The notes under the pieces were generated by a model that saw only the letters and a list, made by a program, of their open reading frames with translations, was not told the DNA's origin and ran no database searches. This document shows positions 1 through 14,463 of a stretch of 64,000 nt of DNA, in pieces (positions within the stretch are counted from its first letter, which is position 1; each line of letters opens with the position of its first letter). The DNA lies in NCBI RefSeq assembly GCF_000203815.1, contig NW_004457695.1, positions 806,001 to 870,000 of the forward strand, given 5' to 3'. The stretch is from Cavenderia fasciculata. Its lineage: Eukaryota; Evosea; Eumycetozoa; Acytosteliales; Cavenderiaceae. The translations under genes and the position numbers were made by a program.

Positions 1-2779
1 GTTTATGTTTAGGTTCATCAAATGTAAGAATAGAATAGAATAGTTACTTTATAAAACATTCCCTTACACTTATTTGTTTATCTTTTTTTTAGGAAAAAAT
101 CAATGAATTAGCTATTGGACTTTTAAATGCTATTTGTTTCTCTGTTGCCAATGGTCACAAGTATGTACATACATCAAAGATGATGATGTCTTGATAGTTA
201 TTCTAATTATGATTTTGTTTTAATTTTTTAGGATGATTATTGAAGTAATGAATATTAACAAAATTGAAAAGAAAGAAACTAGAAGATTTGTATCATTGGT
301 TGATGCATTAAAGAATAATACAAATGCAGGCAAAAAAGAGTCGAGAGAGTCGTTGAGACTAAAGTCGACTTATTTGTCTTTTATCAACACGATTGTAAAT
401 AGTCCACCCGAAATTGATTTGCGTCTTTCGTTGCGTCAAGAATTTTCGTGGTTGGGAATCAAGGAGATTCTCGACGAGTTGGGCAACTATGAGTATGATG
501 ATTCGCCAGAGCTCGATACTCAGATTACTGTGTACCAAGAAGAAGAGAGCAAGGATAACAAGGAAATGTCGGACCGATTCAACGAGTTCCCAGGACTCAA
601 CCTCGCCAACATTGACGATGTTATCAAGACGCTTATGGAGCGCATCAAGCCTATTGGGTTGGTCGACTCGTTCCGTGAGATTGTCAAGGATCTGTTGTTG
701 ATGCCCAGCGGCGAGGGACTTGGTTTGCGTACCTGGATCATCGCTTCGCGTGTCATCAAGCAGATCTCGTTGCGTGACAAGAACGTCGGTGTCGATGACG
801 ATATTATCGTGCCACTCGACAACCTGTTGTTGACGTGCGAGCAAGAGGCCAAGGAGTTGCCACTCAAGGCCAAGATTGACGAGCTCGCCAAGGGTCAGAC
901 CGACCTCAACAAGAAGCTCAATGCCCAGGAACTCGAGCTCAAGGAAAAGAACGATATCATCAAAAAGCACGAGGAAAGTGCTGGCAAGCAGATGGAAGAG
1001 TTGGCCGGCAAGCTCAAGTCCAAGGACGACCAGGTGCAGCAGCTGCTCGAGCAGATCGCCCAACTCAAGTTGTCGGGCGCGTCGCCAGACAAGTCCACTC
1101 CAGCTGGCAGCTCCGCACCCGCTCCACCTGCTCCACCTGCACCCCCTGCACCACCTATGGGCGGTCCACCACCCCCACCACCTCCTCCACCCCCAGGAGG
1201 CGGCGGTCCACCCCCTCCACCACCTCCTCCACCTCCAGGCGGCGGTCCACCACCCCCACCACCACCTCCAGGCAGCGGACCACCACCTCCACCACCTCCT
1301 CCAGGCGGCGGACCCCCAGGTCCACCTCCCCCACCTGGCATGGGCGGACCCCCACCACCTCCCGGTGCATTTGGCAAAAAGGCAGCTGCACCTGCCAGAA
1401 AGCAGATCCCACTCCCTGCACTCAAGATGAAGGGTTTGCAATGGGTGTCTTTGAACGACAAAAAGATCACCGGTACCATCTTTTCAAAGTTCTCGGTCGA
1501 CTCTAGCAAGGACATTAACCTCGACTACAAGGACATTGAAGATGTGTTCCAAGCCAAGGTCATTGAGAAAAAGGAGAGTACCGCACCCAAGAAATCGGGT
1601 CCAGTGCAAATCATCGACCCCAAGACCTCGCAAAACTTGTCCATCTTTTTGTCACAGTTCAAGGGCAAGACCTACGACGACATTTGCAAGGCCATCTTGA
1701 CAGGCGACGAAAAGATGTTCCAATCCAACCATATTGACGCCTTGATCACTTTCCTCCCCTCTGAAGACGACATTACCAACATTAACGAGTTCCTCAAGGA
1801 GGACAAGGACAATGCTGGCAAGCTCGGTCCCGCAGAACAATTCTCGCTCAAGATCAATGCCGTACCACAAGTCAAGCAACGTTTGCAATGTATGAAGTTC
1901 AAGTATGCCTACGACCCCAAAAAGACAGACATTAAACTCGACATTGAAAACTTCTCACTCGGTACCAAAGAGTTGCACGAGTCTACCAAGGTGCCCAAGA
2001 TCCTCGAAGTCGTACTCATCCTCGGTAACTTTATCAATGGAGGTACTGCTCGTGGTAACGCCTATGGTTTCAAGCTCAACACCATCACCAAGCTCGGAGA
2101 CACCAAATCAACCGACAACAAGAGCTCACTCGTCCACTATTTGTCACGTGTCCTTCAAAAGGACTTCCCAGCCCTCACCAACTTTGCCTCTGAACTCACT
2201 CACATTGAGACTGCCTCCAAGATCTCATTCCCCAACACCATGTCTGAGATTGCTACATTGCGCAAGGACTTTTTGCAAACCCAAGTAACCGTCGAGAACC
2301 TCGTTCAAGCCGGCGAAGAAGATCAGTTCAAGGCCAAGTTTGACGAGTTTATCAAGCAAGCCTCTGACGATATCGACCAAATCACAACCAAGTCTGCTCA
2401 AATGGAGACTGATTTCAAGTCATTGGCCACCTTTTATGGTGAAGATGCCAAGATTGATCCATCGGAATTCTTCCAAATGTTTGTAAAGTTTATGGATTCT
2501 TATGACAAATCGGCCAAGGAAAACGAAGCCAACGCTGCCAACATGGAAAAGATTGCAAAGAGAGAAGCTGCCAAGAAGCTCAAGGAAGAAGAAGATGCCA
2601 AAAAGAAATTGGCTGCCGAAGAAAGAAAGAAAAAGGGTCAAGAAGAAGCTGCCATGCCAGAAGCTGTCGTTGATGACCTTCTCAACACTATCGCATCTGG
2701 TGATGCCTTTAAAAATAGACGTAGACAAAGAGTTGCAAAACCAACTGCTGATGTTGATTTAGATAATATTGAAATTTAA
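1..2779 (+). CDS. Diaphanous-related formin, 3' part (5' end outside window)
   Basis: Actin nucleator/elongator acting at the cell cortex under Rho-type GTPase control. Visible exons are <1..23, 93..160 and 232..2779; the phases join cleanly (LCLGSSN, EKINELAIG, then HKMIIEV). The first part is the end of the armadillo-like GBD/FH3 region. A charged coiled coil follows at about 860-1080, then an FH1 domain at about 1120-1380 made of many poly-proline runs separated by Gly-rich linkers. The FH2 domain runs from about 1387 to 2520 (GLQWVSLNDKK near its start, GNFINGGTARGNAYGFKL in its core). The tail at about 2650-2730 reads VVDDLLNTIASG and then NRRRQR, which matches a diaphanous autoregulatory domain, so the protein should be autoinhibited by FH3-DAD contact. 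D. discoideum has several formins and I cannot say which one this matches. Confidence in the family is very high. Confidence 0.97.
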
Positions 2780-2997
2780 ATAGAAAAAAAACAAATAAAT
2801 AAAATTATTTAATATAATTGTACAACATAAGAAAAAGTAATTGATTTTTAAATTGTTTTTGATTTTATTTTATTTATTTCCGTTTCTTTTTTGATTTTGG
2901 TTGGGAATCGTTTAAATAATTAATAATAATAACACAATAAATATTATTATTATTATTATTATTATACTCGGGTGTTATTATTTGTTATTTGTTTTGA

Positions 2998-4467
2998 TTA
3001 ATGAATATTTCCATGAGCTCCACGTGATAATGATTGATGAATATTATTGACCAATCCACCAGTTAGAGCAGGACTGTTGATTGAAGTTGGATGGTTGATG
3101 ACAATGGTGGGTGATGCTGTGTTATAGGTGCCTGCAGTGATGAGGCCGTTTGGGTGTTCTTGTGGATTGAGATTTAAATTGTACAACAATTGAGCCAACC
3201 ATCGTTTGGTTAGATCCTTTTTCATCTTTCAAATGTGCACTAAAGGTACCATCTTGTAATGCTATTGGTAAATTTTGTCTTAGGAATTCTCTTGATCTAG
3301 AGAAATAAATAAATAAATAAATATTAATATTTAAATAATCATCTTTGATTTGCTTGATTTTGTTGTTGTTTGATATTTGATAATTACTTTGGATTGTCAC
3401 ATAGACGTAAATAACATCTGATGACATGTTTTAATAATCTTGGTGATGGCTGTTCGATCAATGAAGCAAGCATGTTTGATAATACAAGTAAAAATGCTAG
3501 GATTCTTTCATTCTTTGCGCATATATACGACAATCCCATGTCGTCTAATAATATCTTTTGTACAATGACAGTGGCCACGGTTTTAGACAACTCTGATCCA
3601 GTCTCCATAATACGTACACACAATGTCATAATCTCTGTTGACAATAAAAAGTCAATCACTGTACTATCATCAATCTAAAAATTAATATGTAAAAGTATAT
3701 AAGTATATGATTCTATGTACAGAATCGTCAATATGAACATACTTTTACAAGAGCACCAATAACACCAAGACTTGTTAATCTTAGGTATTCAAATGGTCTA
3801 TTTTTACTTGAAGTGTTTAAAAATGGATATAGAAACAATGGTATATGAGCTAAACAAATAAAAGATATGATGGTGGTGGTAATTAATTAAAAATAGATTC
3901 TACAGTATACTTGTCAGTTGATCATAAGTTGATCATCATCGTCATATCACATACAATGAAGGAAAAATGTTCTAGTATCTGGATGAGATGCTACACATTG
4001 TAATAATGCAAGTGCATTACAAACTCTATTCGAAGGTAATGCTTTTAATTTTGGTGGTGATAGCAGTGGATATATAGATACAATCTCTTGAAGTAGGGCT
4101 GCAATCGTCCCAAATGAATTCAATAGTATGGGTGCGAGATCAGGAACGCTTTCACGTTTCTTTGAGAGATCGACTAAAGCATTCTCTCTCTTTTCAGGTA
4201 TAGTCAGATCCTTGACCAATTGATAGATGTGGTGCATCGATTCTTTATCCAATATCGTTGGTCCCATACCTCCACCACCTCCTTGATTCATCATGCCTTG
4301 TACATTTGACACTATATAATACGATAATCATTAAATTATTAACTTGTTAATTGTTTGTTGATATGATGATTGATTGATTGATGATCTATCAGCATATGAT
4401 GATGATCACCATCATACAATTGGTCCAATTACATACTGTAGTCATTAACATCATTATGTGTTGACAT
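2998..4467 (-). CDS. cnot9: CNOT9/Rcd1, CCR4-NOT complex subunit (apparent frameshift in last exon)
   Basis: Armadillo-type scaffold subunit of the CCR4-NOT deadenylase complex. Exons on the minus strand: 4467..4437, 4311..3955, 3849..3743, 3674..3388 and 3296..2998; all junction phases agree. Family signatures in order: [96 protein letters not shown] and TKRWLAQLL. In the last exon the frame that encodes [13 protein letters not shown] to HLKDEK does not continue into the conserved TKRWLAQ block. That block lies in another frame starting at about 3225, next to an AAAAAGG run. A sequencing or assembly slip is the simplest cause; a true frameshift or a decayed copy is possible. An Asn/Pro-rich tail not typical of animals follows. 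Confidence 0.93.
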
Positions 4468-7422
<2,955 letters not shown>

Positions 7423-7512
7423 ACAGAATAATATATTAATAATAATAAAAAGAAACAAATAACTTAATATATTTAATTATATTAATTTTATAACAAAGTT
7501 TTTTTTTACAAT

Positions 7513-9726
7513 TTATTCGTTATTATTATTATCATTATTATTATTATTTTGTTGTTGTTGAGGGTTTGCCAAGACATCCATTTCTATTGGGGGTTCATTA
7601 TTTGGTGGTCTGTTGCTTGGGAGTCGCTTCAAGAATATAATGACCGCTATTACTATAATAGTGAATAGTGCAACTGATACAACTCCACACTCGTCATATT
7701 CAACTGAATCTGATCTTGAATGGAATATGACTTGTAGAGTGCTGAATGGCGATGACCATACCCAATCAATGATTTTAATTGTATATTTGAGAGAATTTGA
7801 TGCCATTTGCATATCTTCACCGGCAAAGGTATTGATCGTGGTATTTGGGAATTGACCAATTGTGACTTGGAACCGAGTCGATTGATTGTTGGTTGTACCA
7901 TAGAATATTGATTCATTAAAAGATGTCAGATTATCTAGTGTTTGATTGTCTTGTGTCCAAGATACTACATCCATCGACATTGATCGAATGATTGAGTTGT
8001 CGTGGTCAATCTCTCGAATGAATTGAATTCCAGTGGTAAAATTGACAACAACACCGGTAATGGTTTGGTTGGTTGATAGAGTTGATGTTGTAACATTGAA
8101 AACTGTTGTGTTGAGTAGTCGATATCACATCACCAATGATGAACAATCCAAATCGGGGTCATAACCAATATCACATTCGCAACTTCCAATGAGATAGTTG
8201 CACCGACCTCTATTATTACAGTCACCAGTGCATTGTGCCAGAGGTAATGTTGTACTCTTTTCAGCCACTCTGATCATGATTGATGTATCAGATACATGAT
8301 TCGAAAGACCACCATCCAATAAGCAAGTCATTTGTCGATAACTGTTTCCAATAAATCTTGGTGATTTGCATAGAGTGATATTGGTGTCTTTTTCATTGAA
8401 GAATATCAAAACATATGAATGATCTTTTCCAAAATGATTACCTTTGATTGTAATGAGCGATGCTTGTCCAAATTGAATATTGGTAACACTATCAATGACT
8501 GGTGTATCGGTTGTATAAAATGTAATCAATGGAGTGTAATACTTTACATTTTTAATGTTGGATGAGACTGTTCGATCATAAATATTATAGAGACTGTTGT
8601 TTGATACACCTTGCCAAAATCTAAATTCTTCATATCCAATTATATCCAATGATTGATTAAAACATTGATACATCTTAGATTCAAATTCACCAATATATGG
8701 AGCATTTGGAGTTGCACCCATTGTTTCATTGTCAATCATTAATTGCTTGACTCTCGAATATTCTCCACAAAATAGAATAGTTGAATAAAATCTTTCACTA
8801 CAGTCTATAGTTGAAAAAGAGTTAATTAAATTTGAATTCATACTACTGTATATATAATCATATTATTTAAATAAAGAATACATACACATAAGAGGTTTAT
8901 AGGTTTGAGTATAAATATCATCAACTGAAATTGAAATCGGAAGGAGTTTGGTATCTCCAACAAGAGATGATCCGAGGTGACAAATAATTTGAGTTGATGT
9001 TGCAGACTTAAAATTACATTTAATATTTGATGGTGAGACATTGATAGATACTCGATTGTTGGTGTCATCACCAAAGTTATCACCAATCAGTTTAACCAAC
9101 CCATAAATGGTGGATATGGTTGCCATGCATGGGTTGTAATTCACATATTGCAGTATTAGCTAGGTCATTTTAACCATTATCATTATTAAAATTCCATTTC
9201 GGTCATTTGATGTAAATAAATTGGTCTTCAGCAACAGGAGTAGATGGTTCACCTGCATCGAATGGACAATATCCTTTAATAAAAACATAAAATAAAATGA
9301 TTAATACAATTAATTAATTTTCAAAAGAGTTGATCTATTAAATAGACATACCAAAACATTGACCAGTATACATATTAAATAGTGGTTGATTCATTCCTGG
9401 TCCAGTTGAATAGGAATAGCAACCATTTCCTCGTATGTCTCTACCAGAGACACATATTGTAGGTTGTACCCAATTGGCCTTAATAAAAATTCTATTCTTG
9501 TTTTGATTCAATTGTGGCAAGATATGATGTAAAAGTACCAAACTTTCTTCCATAAGCCAAACATGGCCTTTGTAATTGTAGAAGAAGATTATCCTATCTA
9601 TCCGTGACCATTCCCTCCTTTTGAGATTGGCCAAACCTCTGTTTTGTTTTCATATTGACAATGAACAGGAGTAATATAAAACAATAAAAGCAATAAAACA
9701 GCTACTAGTACCATTAAATGTGACAT
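7513..9726 (-). pseudogene. Decayed ComC-like EGF/IPT transmembrane surface-protein gene
   Basis: Reads on the minus strand from an intact signal peptide (MSHLMVLVAVLLLLLFYITP, start codon at 9726). A cysteine-bearing ectodomain follows (ICVSGRDIRGNGCYSYS; GYCPFDAGEP). Then come an IPT/TIG segment with STIYGLVKLIGDNFGDD and a second one with ITIKGNHFGKD, and an EGF-like motif (CTGDCNNRGRCNYLIGSCEC). A C-terminal beta-sandwich region like that of Dictyostelium ComC is next, then a transmembrane helix and a Gln/Asn-rich cytoplasmic tail ending at 7513. It is broken in several places. The frame after the signal peptide stops at GGNGHG, in-frame TGA and TAA codons lie near 9150-9210 between exons, and TGA (at about 8123) follows the EGF motif in the same frame as the downstream domain. 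The extracellular C-terminal domain is also shorter than in the relative at 61434-63769. Dead or dying paralogue; confidence in the family is good, in the exact exons poor. Confidence 0.75.
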
Positions 9727-9990
9727 TTTGTGATTATCTCTTTTCTTTTATGATTGTCAAACTATACATTAATGAGAAGAGGTAGAATGAGGATAGGTGT
9801 AGTCATATTATTTATACTATAAGTAAAATCACTTTACTGTAACACCAAATCGATAGAGAGTAGCGTCCCAGTGCGCACGTGCAGTGTGGAATCTTCAAGC
9901 ATCGTGCGATATGAAAAGTTGGGTGAGGTATGGTTGTGCACATTTTATTAATTAATAATAGAATTAAATATGATAGATCTATAACTGAAT

Positions 9991-10209
9991 TTAGGTAAGG
10001 TGTTTCTGAATAAAGACAAAAACAGCAATTTCACTTCCATCTTCATATTTACGAATTTCCATGAGTGTCTTGGAAGGAAGGAGTTGCATGATAGTGTTTC
10101 CGTGGTTGAATTCAATTGATTTAAAAAACACTACTTTTCCATCCTTTAACTTTATTCCTCCCGTAAAAATTTCGATTTTTTGTAATAAAATATGTTTATT
10201 GTTAAGCAA
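9991..10209 (-). other. Unidentified short ORF downstream of the piggyBac transposase
   Basis: An open frame of 72 codons begins inside the last codons of the transposase, in another frame, and ends at 9991. It has protein-like composition (IEIFTGGIKLKDGKVVFF; LMEIRKYEDGSEIAVFVF). There is no ATG at its upstream edge; the first ATG is near the middle. It could be a small beta-rich protein, a host exon split by the transposon insertion, or a remnant of the element. I do not recognise a family. Confidence 0.25.
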
Positions 10210-11963
10210 TTTTGAAGTTCTGGTAATGATAATCAGAAAAGTGACCTACGGCAATCGGTATATTACAGATTGAACACCATGTGTTGGTTGAAGTTGTGCA
10301 ATTGGAATTACAACGGCACCTGTTTTTTGAAGATTTTTGAATTGGGAGGTGCCATTTTTTTGAAGAGGTGGGTTGGTTTGGAGTCTTTGGGACTCGTGAT
10401 CGAATGATAGAATGAGCAGAAAGTTGTTCAGATAGTCCCTCTATGTAGTCAAGATAAGTAATCTCTTTTGTTTCATTAAAAATGACCCAGGAATTGACAA
10501 CGGCACAGTAAAATTGGTAAATGAAGACGGGATACCACCAACGGAGAGATTTTTTTCTATTCAGGTATGTTGATACCAATTTGTTGTGTCTATCGACGTG
10601 ACCCATATTAGATCGATACCAAGTGAGTTCTGTAGGTAGTAGTGATGATTCGGGCTCTTTTCTTCTTTTCCTTGTGTTGATCATCTCTTCTTGGTTGACC
10701 ACCTTACTTGAAATGAGGTTGAATGTTTTACTATCTTCTATCCTCCAAAAACCAAGTAAATTGTTTTTGAATCTAACAAAGTACTTTCCCTTGTCAAATA
10801 TCTTCTCGGCTATCGATTGGCGTGGAAGATTCTTTGCATTGTTTCTAATTGTTCCTGTAGCATATATTCCACGGTTTTCATATAAAATTTCGAATAATCG
10901 TGTCGAAGAGTAGTAATTGTCCATGAAGAGGTGGAAGGGATGGTTTTTAGGGAGGTCTTTGACTAGTGCAAGGATTACTTGCTCTCCTATTGTAGAATCC
11001 TTTTTTGTAGTTGAATCTTTGCCTGAGTAAATATCTATACAGTAAAGGTACCCTGAACTGTCAACCAATTTCCATACTCTGAAACCCCATTTGACACCCT
11101 TGTCTGGTAGATATTGAATGGATAAATGTCTATGCCTTGCCGCTATCATATCCTCGTCCGCAGCCAAGTGTTCATTTGGGTTCCACCATCTTTTAAAATT
11201 GTTATTTAGTTGATCCATAAACTGCCTGACTTTGAAAAATTTATCACTATTTGCTTTATTGTTGTCAGACAGGTGGAGAACCGCTCGAACGGCTTGAAAT
11301 TGGTTCCTTGACATCATATTTATTATAGGTTGGTACCCTTTACCATCGGAATGCCAATAATCTGCAATTGAAGGCATGTCAACCCTTCCCATTTCGAGTG
11401 TAATTGAGAAAAAAGTGTTGAGTATTTCCTTGGTCATGTAGGAATGAAAAAGACTCTTGAAAGCTTTATCCAAGCCTTTTTGCTTCATATATATATTGGT
11501 CTGATCGATTATGAGCTGATAGATACTTTCATCAAACATTTTGGAAAAAGTTTGAATGATCGATGTAGGTTTGTTCTTTCCACAATAACCCGCCTGATAA
11601 TTTTTGAATGTTTTTGTATGAATAGAAAATCCTATCTTTACCCAATCGTTCTCTGAACTATCTCCACCTGTCAAAATAGCGTCTATTAGGTCACTTTTTT
11701 TCCCCTTTGCACTAATATGTAACTTTACCATGATTTGCTTCAACTTTTCCACATTCATATCCTGTAACATCTCTAAAGTATACTCTATTTATCCAATTTA
11801 AATAGGTTAGATTTGTTTGCAACCATTCAAATGCTATTAATATCTTACCTTCCCTGCCCTCTTCCATTTCGACAATTGATTCCCCTATCTCTTCCTCTCC
11901 ATCTGATAGATTTTCGTTGATCTCTACCTCTTTTTGACCCTTATTTTTTGATGGTTTGGCCAT
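10202..11963 (-). mobile_element. piggyBac-family DNA transposon, coding core
   Basis: The core is the two-exon transposase described in the next entry. It sits between a decayed ComC-like gene and a second fragment of that gene at 13419-13580. PiggyBac elements insert at TTAA and carry short terminal inverted repeats. Several TTAA sites flank the core (for example near 9947 and 11998), but I could not match convincing inverted ends by eye, so the outer borders are left open. The true element may extend from roughly 9.9 to 12.3 kb. Confidence 0.8.
10202..11963 (-). CDS. piggyBac-type transposase, apparently intact
   Basis: Cut-and-paste DDD transposase. Exon 1 is 11963..11849 and exon 2 is 11772..10202, joined by a GTAAGA...TTTAG intron in matching phase, for about 561 aa. 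The N-terminus is acidic (LSDGEEEIGESIVEMEEG) and followed by a SAP-like helix pair (MNVEKLKQIMVKLHISAKGKKSDL). The DDE_Tnp_1_7 core starts at about residue 110 (FFSITLEMGRVDMPSIADYW). Likely catalytic aspartates are in LAADEDMIA, HLFMDNYYSS and NMGHVDRHNK. The C-terminus is a Cys/His cluster (CRCNSNC, CSICN, HFSDYH) as in the piggyBac C-terminal zinc-binding domain. No stop or frameshift interrupts it, so the insertion is probably young or domesticated. No terminal repeats were identified. Confidence 0.93.
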
Positions 11964-12718
11964 GATAATGTTAATCTCTTTTTAAATCCAAATCTAATAA
12001 TTAATATATCATTTAAAAGTACTCGTTGAGACGAAGATGATATTGCCAACCATTTTTTTAAAAAATTCGAATTCTTTTTTATTTTTACTCTGCAATTCTA
12101 ACTACCAACCGATGAACCAACACCAATCTTTAAAGGAATTTTTATTTTACTCGAATGTCATCAATTGGACTCGTCATATCGAAGGTCCGGTCCAGCAACA
12201 TACCATCAATCAGCAATTTTGACCCTCTGACCGGTGTTGCTCCCTAGAACTCGAACTTTGTCAAAATTGAATCTCTGATAATAATTCAAACAAGGTTACC
12301 AATTACACATAGGCTGCAATATTGTCCCAAAGTTGGTTCATCTAAACAAATTATCACTTCATTATCTTCATCTCACGCTCCTACTATGCTAAAAATCTCA
12401 CCCTAAAATCACGACACCCTATTTTTTACCTCTCTCAGCACAAAGCATCACCATACTACTTTTTTTTAATAAAATCCTATTTTTTTATTTAGAATGATAG
12501 AGCTCGACGAGATTGATCTATCCATGCTACTATCATCTTATAAAACCTAATTCTCTTTTATAAAAATCATAAAAACATGTAAAAAACTCCACGGGAGGCT
12601 CAGAGTTAAGTTTGTATTGGTAGATTCAAATTTGACTTTATCAACGGTAACAATGTGTACCTCTGCAGTGGTTTTACCTCCCAATACATGAGTAGCTATG
12701 TATGTAAAAAAAAGAATA

Positions 12719-12720
12719 TA

Positions 12721-12795
<75 letters not shown>
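12719..12795. repeat. AAAT/ATTT tetranucleotide microsatellite
   Basis: About 18 uninterrupted copies of TAAA/AAAT. It forms the bulk of a possible intron between a short acidic ORF (12929 downward) and a downstream minus-strand open frame. Such tracts are common in dictyostelid non-coding DNA. Confidence 0.95.
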
Positions 12796-12796
<1 letters not shown>

Positions 12797-12824
12797 AAAT
12801 GATAAACTTGAACGGTCAAGAAAT

Positions 12825-12929
12825 GTTTTGTTACTTGCTTTTTCCAAGGCATAATACTTCATCTTCATTTTGATCATCCGATTCAAGTCTCAACAATCCA
12901 TCCCTTTCTTCCCTTTCTGACTCTGACAT
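12825..12929 (-). other. Possible short acidic ORF or first exon
   Basis: From ATG at 12929 the frame reads MSESEREERDGLLRLESDD and NEDEVLCLGKSK and then stops. A GTAACA sequence at its end could be a donor, with the AAAT repeat as intron and an acceptor near 12690. The joined product does not give a clear long protein. It resembles the acidic N-terminus of transposases in style only. Low confidence. Confidence 0.2.
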
Positions 12930-13418
12930 TCTTGAAATTAAATGAAAACAATTATAACTTACTCTTCTAATAGTGAGTAAGTAATTAGACTTTTTAAAAT
13001 GGTTGTTTATTTTTTAACCATCATATCATCATGGCCAAAAAGAAATAAAAAAAATATTTGGCAATTTACAAATTGTTTGTTGTTGCACATGTGGTGCGTC
13101 TTGGAACAAAGATTAATCTCCACTGCGAATAACTGGTGGTTGGTTGTATGGACTACAGGTTCATTCTGTTTCCACATCTCACCAGTGTACGCAAAGTCAT
13201 CCTTTTGACCAAGCAAGGGTTTGGTATGTCCGGCCCGTACACAAAACAGTATCTTCAACCACCAGTTATTCACAGTCTCAGAGGAAGAGGAGGGTAGTGG
13301 TGTTGCACTCCTCGAGATCTACCTCGAAGTTGGAATAGCCGACGATAGACTGTTGGAGGACATAGAAAAGCTCCACGTGCCTGCCACTCAGCCGCTTCAA
13401 TTGGTTCTAATTCACCCA

Positions 13419-13580
13419 AAATGATTAATATAATTTCAAAAGAGTTAATCTATCAAATAGACATACCCCAACATTGACCAGTATACATATTAAAAAGTGT
13501 TTAATTGGTTCCTGGTCACCACTTGAATAAGAATAATTCTTTACCATTTCCTCCAATGTCTCTACCAGAGACCCATATGC
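13419..13580 (-). pseudogene. Fragment of the ComC-like surface-protein gene
   Basis: About 160 bases match 9292-9442 in the same orientation, with an estimated 80-85% identity by eye. The match covers an exon end (the GNGCYSYS/PLFNMYTGQCFG-type segment) and the start of the following intron. Shared strings include TAGACATACC, CATTGACCAGTATACATATT and GTCTCTACCAGAGAC. The fragment lies upstream of the piggyBac core while its relative lies downstream. It is a dispersed or formerly tandem copy of which only this piece remains. Confidence 0.8.
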
Positions 13581-13681
13581 TTGCTTATTGTTTTTAATAG
13601 ATTAATGTATATATATATATATGCCTGAAATTCAATTTATTAATTTATTATTATTATTATTTACAATTTAGAAATGTTTGG

Positions 13682-14463
13682 TTAATCAATTTGATAACCT
13701 TGTTTGGGAGGTGGATAAGGAGTTGGAGTTGTTTGGAATTGTTGTTGTTGTTGTTGTTGTTGGGGAGGAGGAGCACTTGCACCTGGATACATTAATGGTT
13801 GGGGATAGTATGGTACTGTATTGACTGGTACTTGGTTTGGAGAATATGCTACAACAGATGGTACATATGAATCGACAGAATAGTTGGTAGTATTATTATT
13901 ATTATTGAGTACAGTACTATTGACATAATTAATGACCAAATGATAAATAGTTCCTTGTTTATTGATTTCATAAACTGTTCCACGTGCCATTGCTCTTGGA
14001 TCTTGATTCTCTCTATTTACCAATCTAATACAACTTTTATGAAACTATATAGAAAGAAATAGAAAAATATTATTATTATTATTAATATTGAATTAAAAAA
14101 GTTATTTTCCTTGTTTCTATCTATCTATATATATACCTTTCTTGATTTAGCTTCAGGTACAATCATTTGAATTAAAAAACCTCCAATTGTAAATACTATT
14201 AGAGGAATGTACCAGTAGAATGAATTGGCTCTAAAAGAGAACCGAATGATTAAGATATAGGCAACGCAGACAATGAGGAATGAAAAGAGGATCATCTTCC
14301 GCTTGGCCATACTAAAGTGATATTTTGCACCCTTTTCATTGATCTTGGATGTGATGTGCGTGTATTGGTGTTCGTCGACAAACAATTTTATATCTTGTGG
14401 GCATGACTGTCCAAACATTTGATTGTGTGGACCTGCTCCTTGTTGTTCAATATTTTTGATCAT
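13682..14463 (-). CDS. Two-TM protein with Pro/Gln-rich cytoplasmic tail, unknown function
   Basis: Exon 1 is 14463..14137 and exon 2 is 14044..13682, with phase-0 GTATAT...ATAG intron borders, giving 229 aa. Residues 1-50 are soluble (NIEQQGAGPHNQMFGQSC). Two hydrophobic helices follow at about 55-75 (MILFSFLIVCVAYILIIRF) and 80-100 (WYIPLIVFTIGGFLIQMIV) with a short loop. After a basic stretch comes a beta-like segment (GTVYEINKQGTIYHLVINYV), then an Asn-rich linker and a Pro/Gln/Tyr-rich tail (YPQPLMYPG, PYPPPKQGY). Tails of this kind can bind WW or SH3 domains. I do not recognise the family; an endomembrane location is inferred from the absence of a signal peptide and the helical hairpin. 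Confidence 0.75.

Larger units (their letters stand above)
11964..13418. other. Intergenic/accessory stretch, no clear gene
   Basis: Upstream of the transposase lies AT-rich DNA with TTAA sites, then a moderately mixed-composition region (about 12200-12550) and a microsatellite (separate entry). The stretch 13030-13420 has higher complexity and partial open frames on both strands: a plus-strand acidic stretch with SEEEEGSGVALLEIYLEVG, and a minus-strand frame with KPLLGQKDDFAYTGEMW. Neither has a believable gene structure or a family I recognise. Remnants of older genes or transposons are likely. Confidence 0.3.

Noticed and set aside
359-1515. Long minus-strand open frames opposite the formin
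   Set aside because: They are Gly/Trp/Leu-rich mirror images of the proline-rich FH1 and coiled-coil coding strand, a known artefact of biased codons.
9830-12300. Candidate piggyBac terminal inverted repeats near 9860-9950 and 12220-12260
   Set aside because: Short partial matches only (CAACACC-like); no pair of ends next to TTAA sites aligned convincingly.
12547-12690. Minus-strand frame after the AAAT repeat (VLGGKTTAEVHIVTVDKVKF)
   Set aside because: Looks protein-like for about 45 residues, but no intron phase joins it to the acidic ORF at 12929 and no family is recognised.
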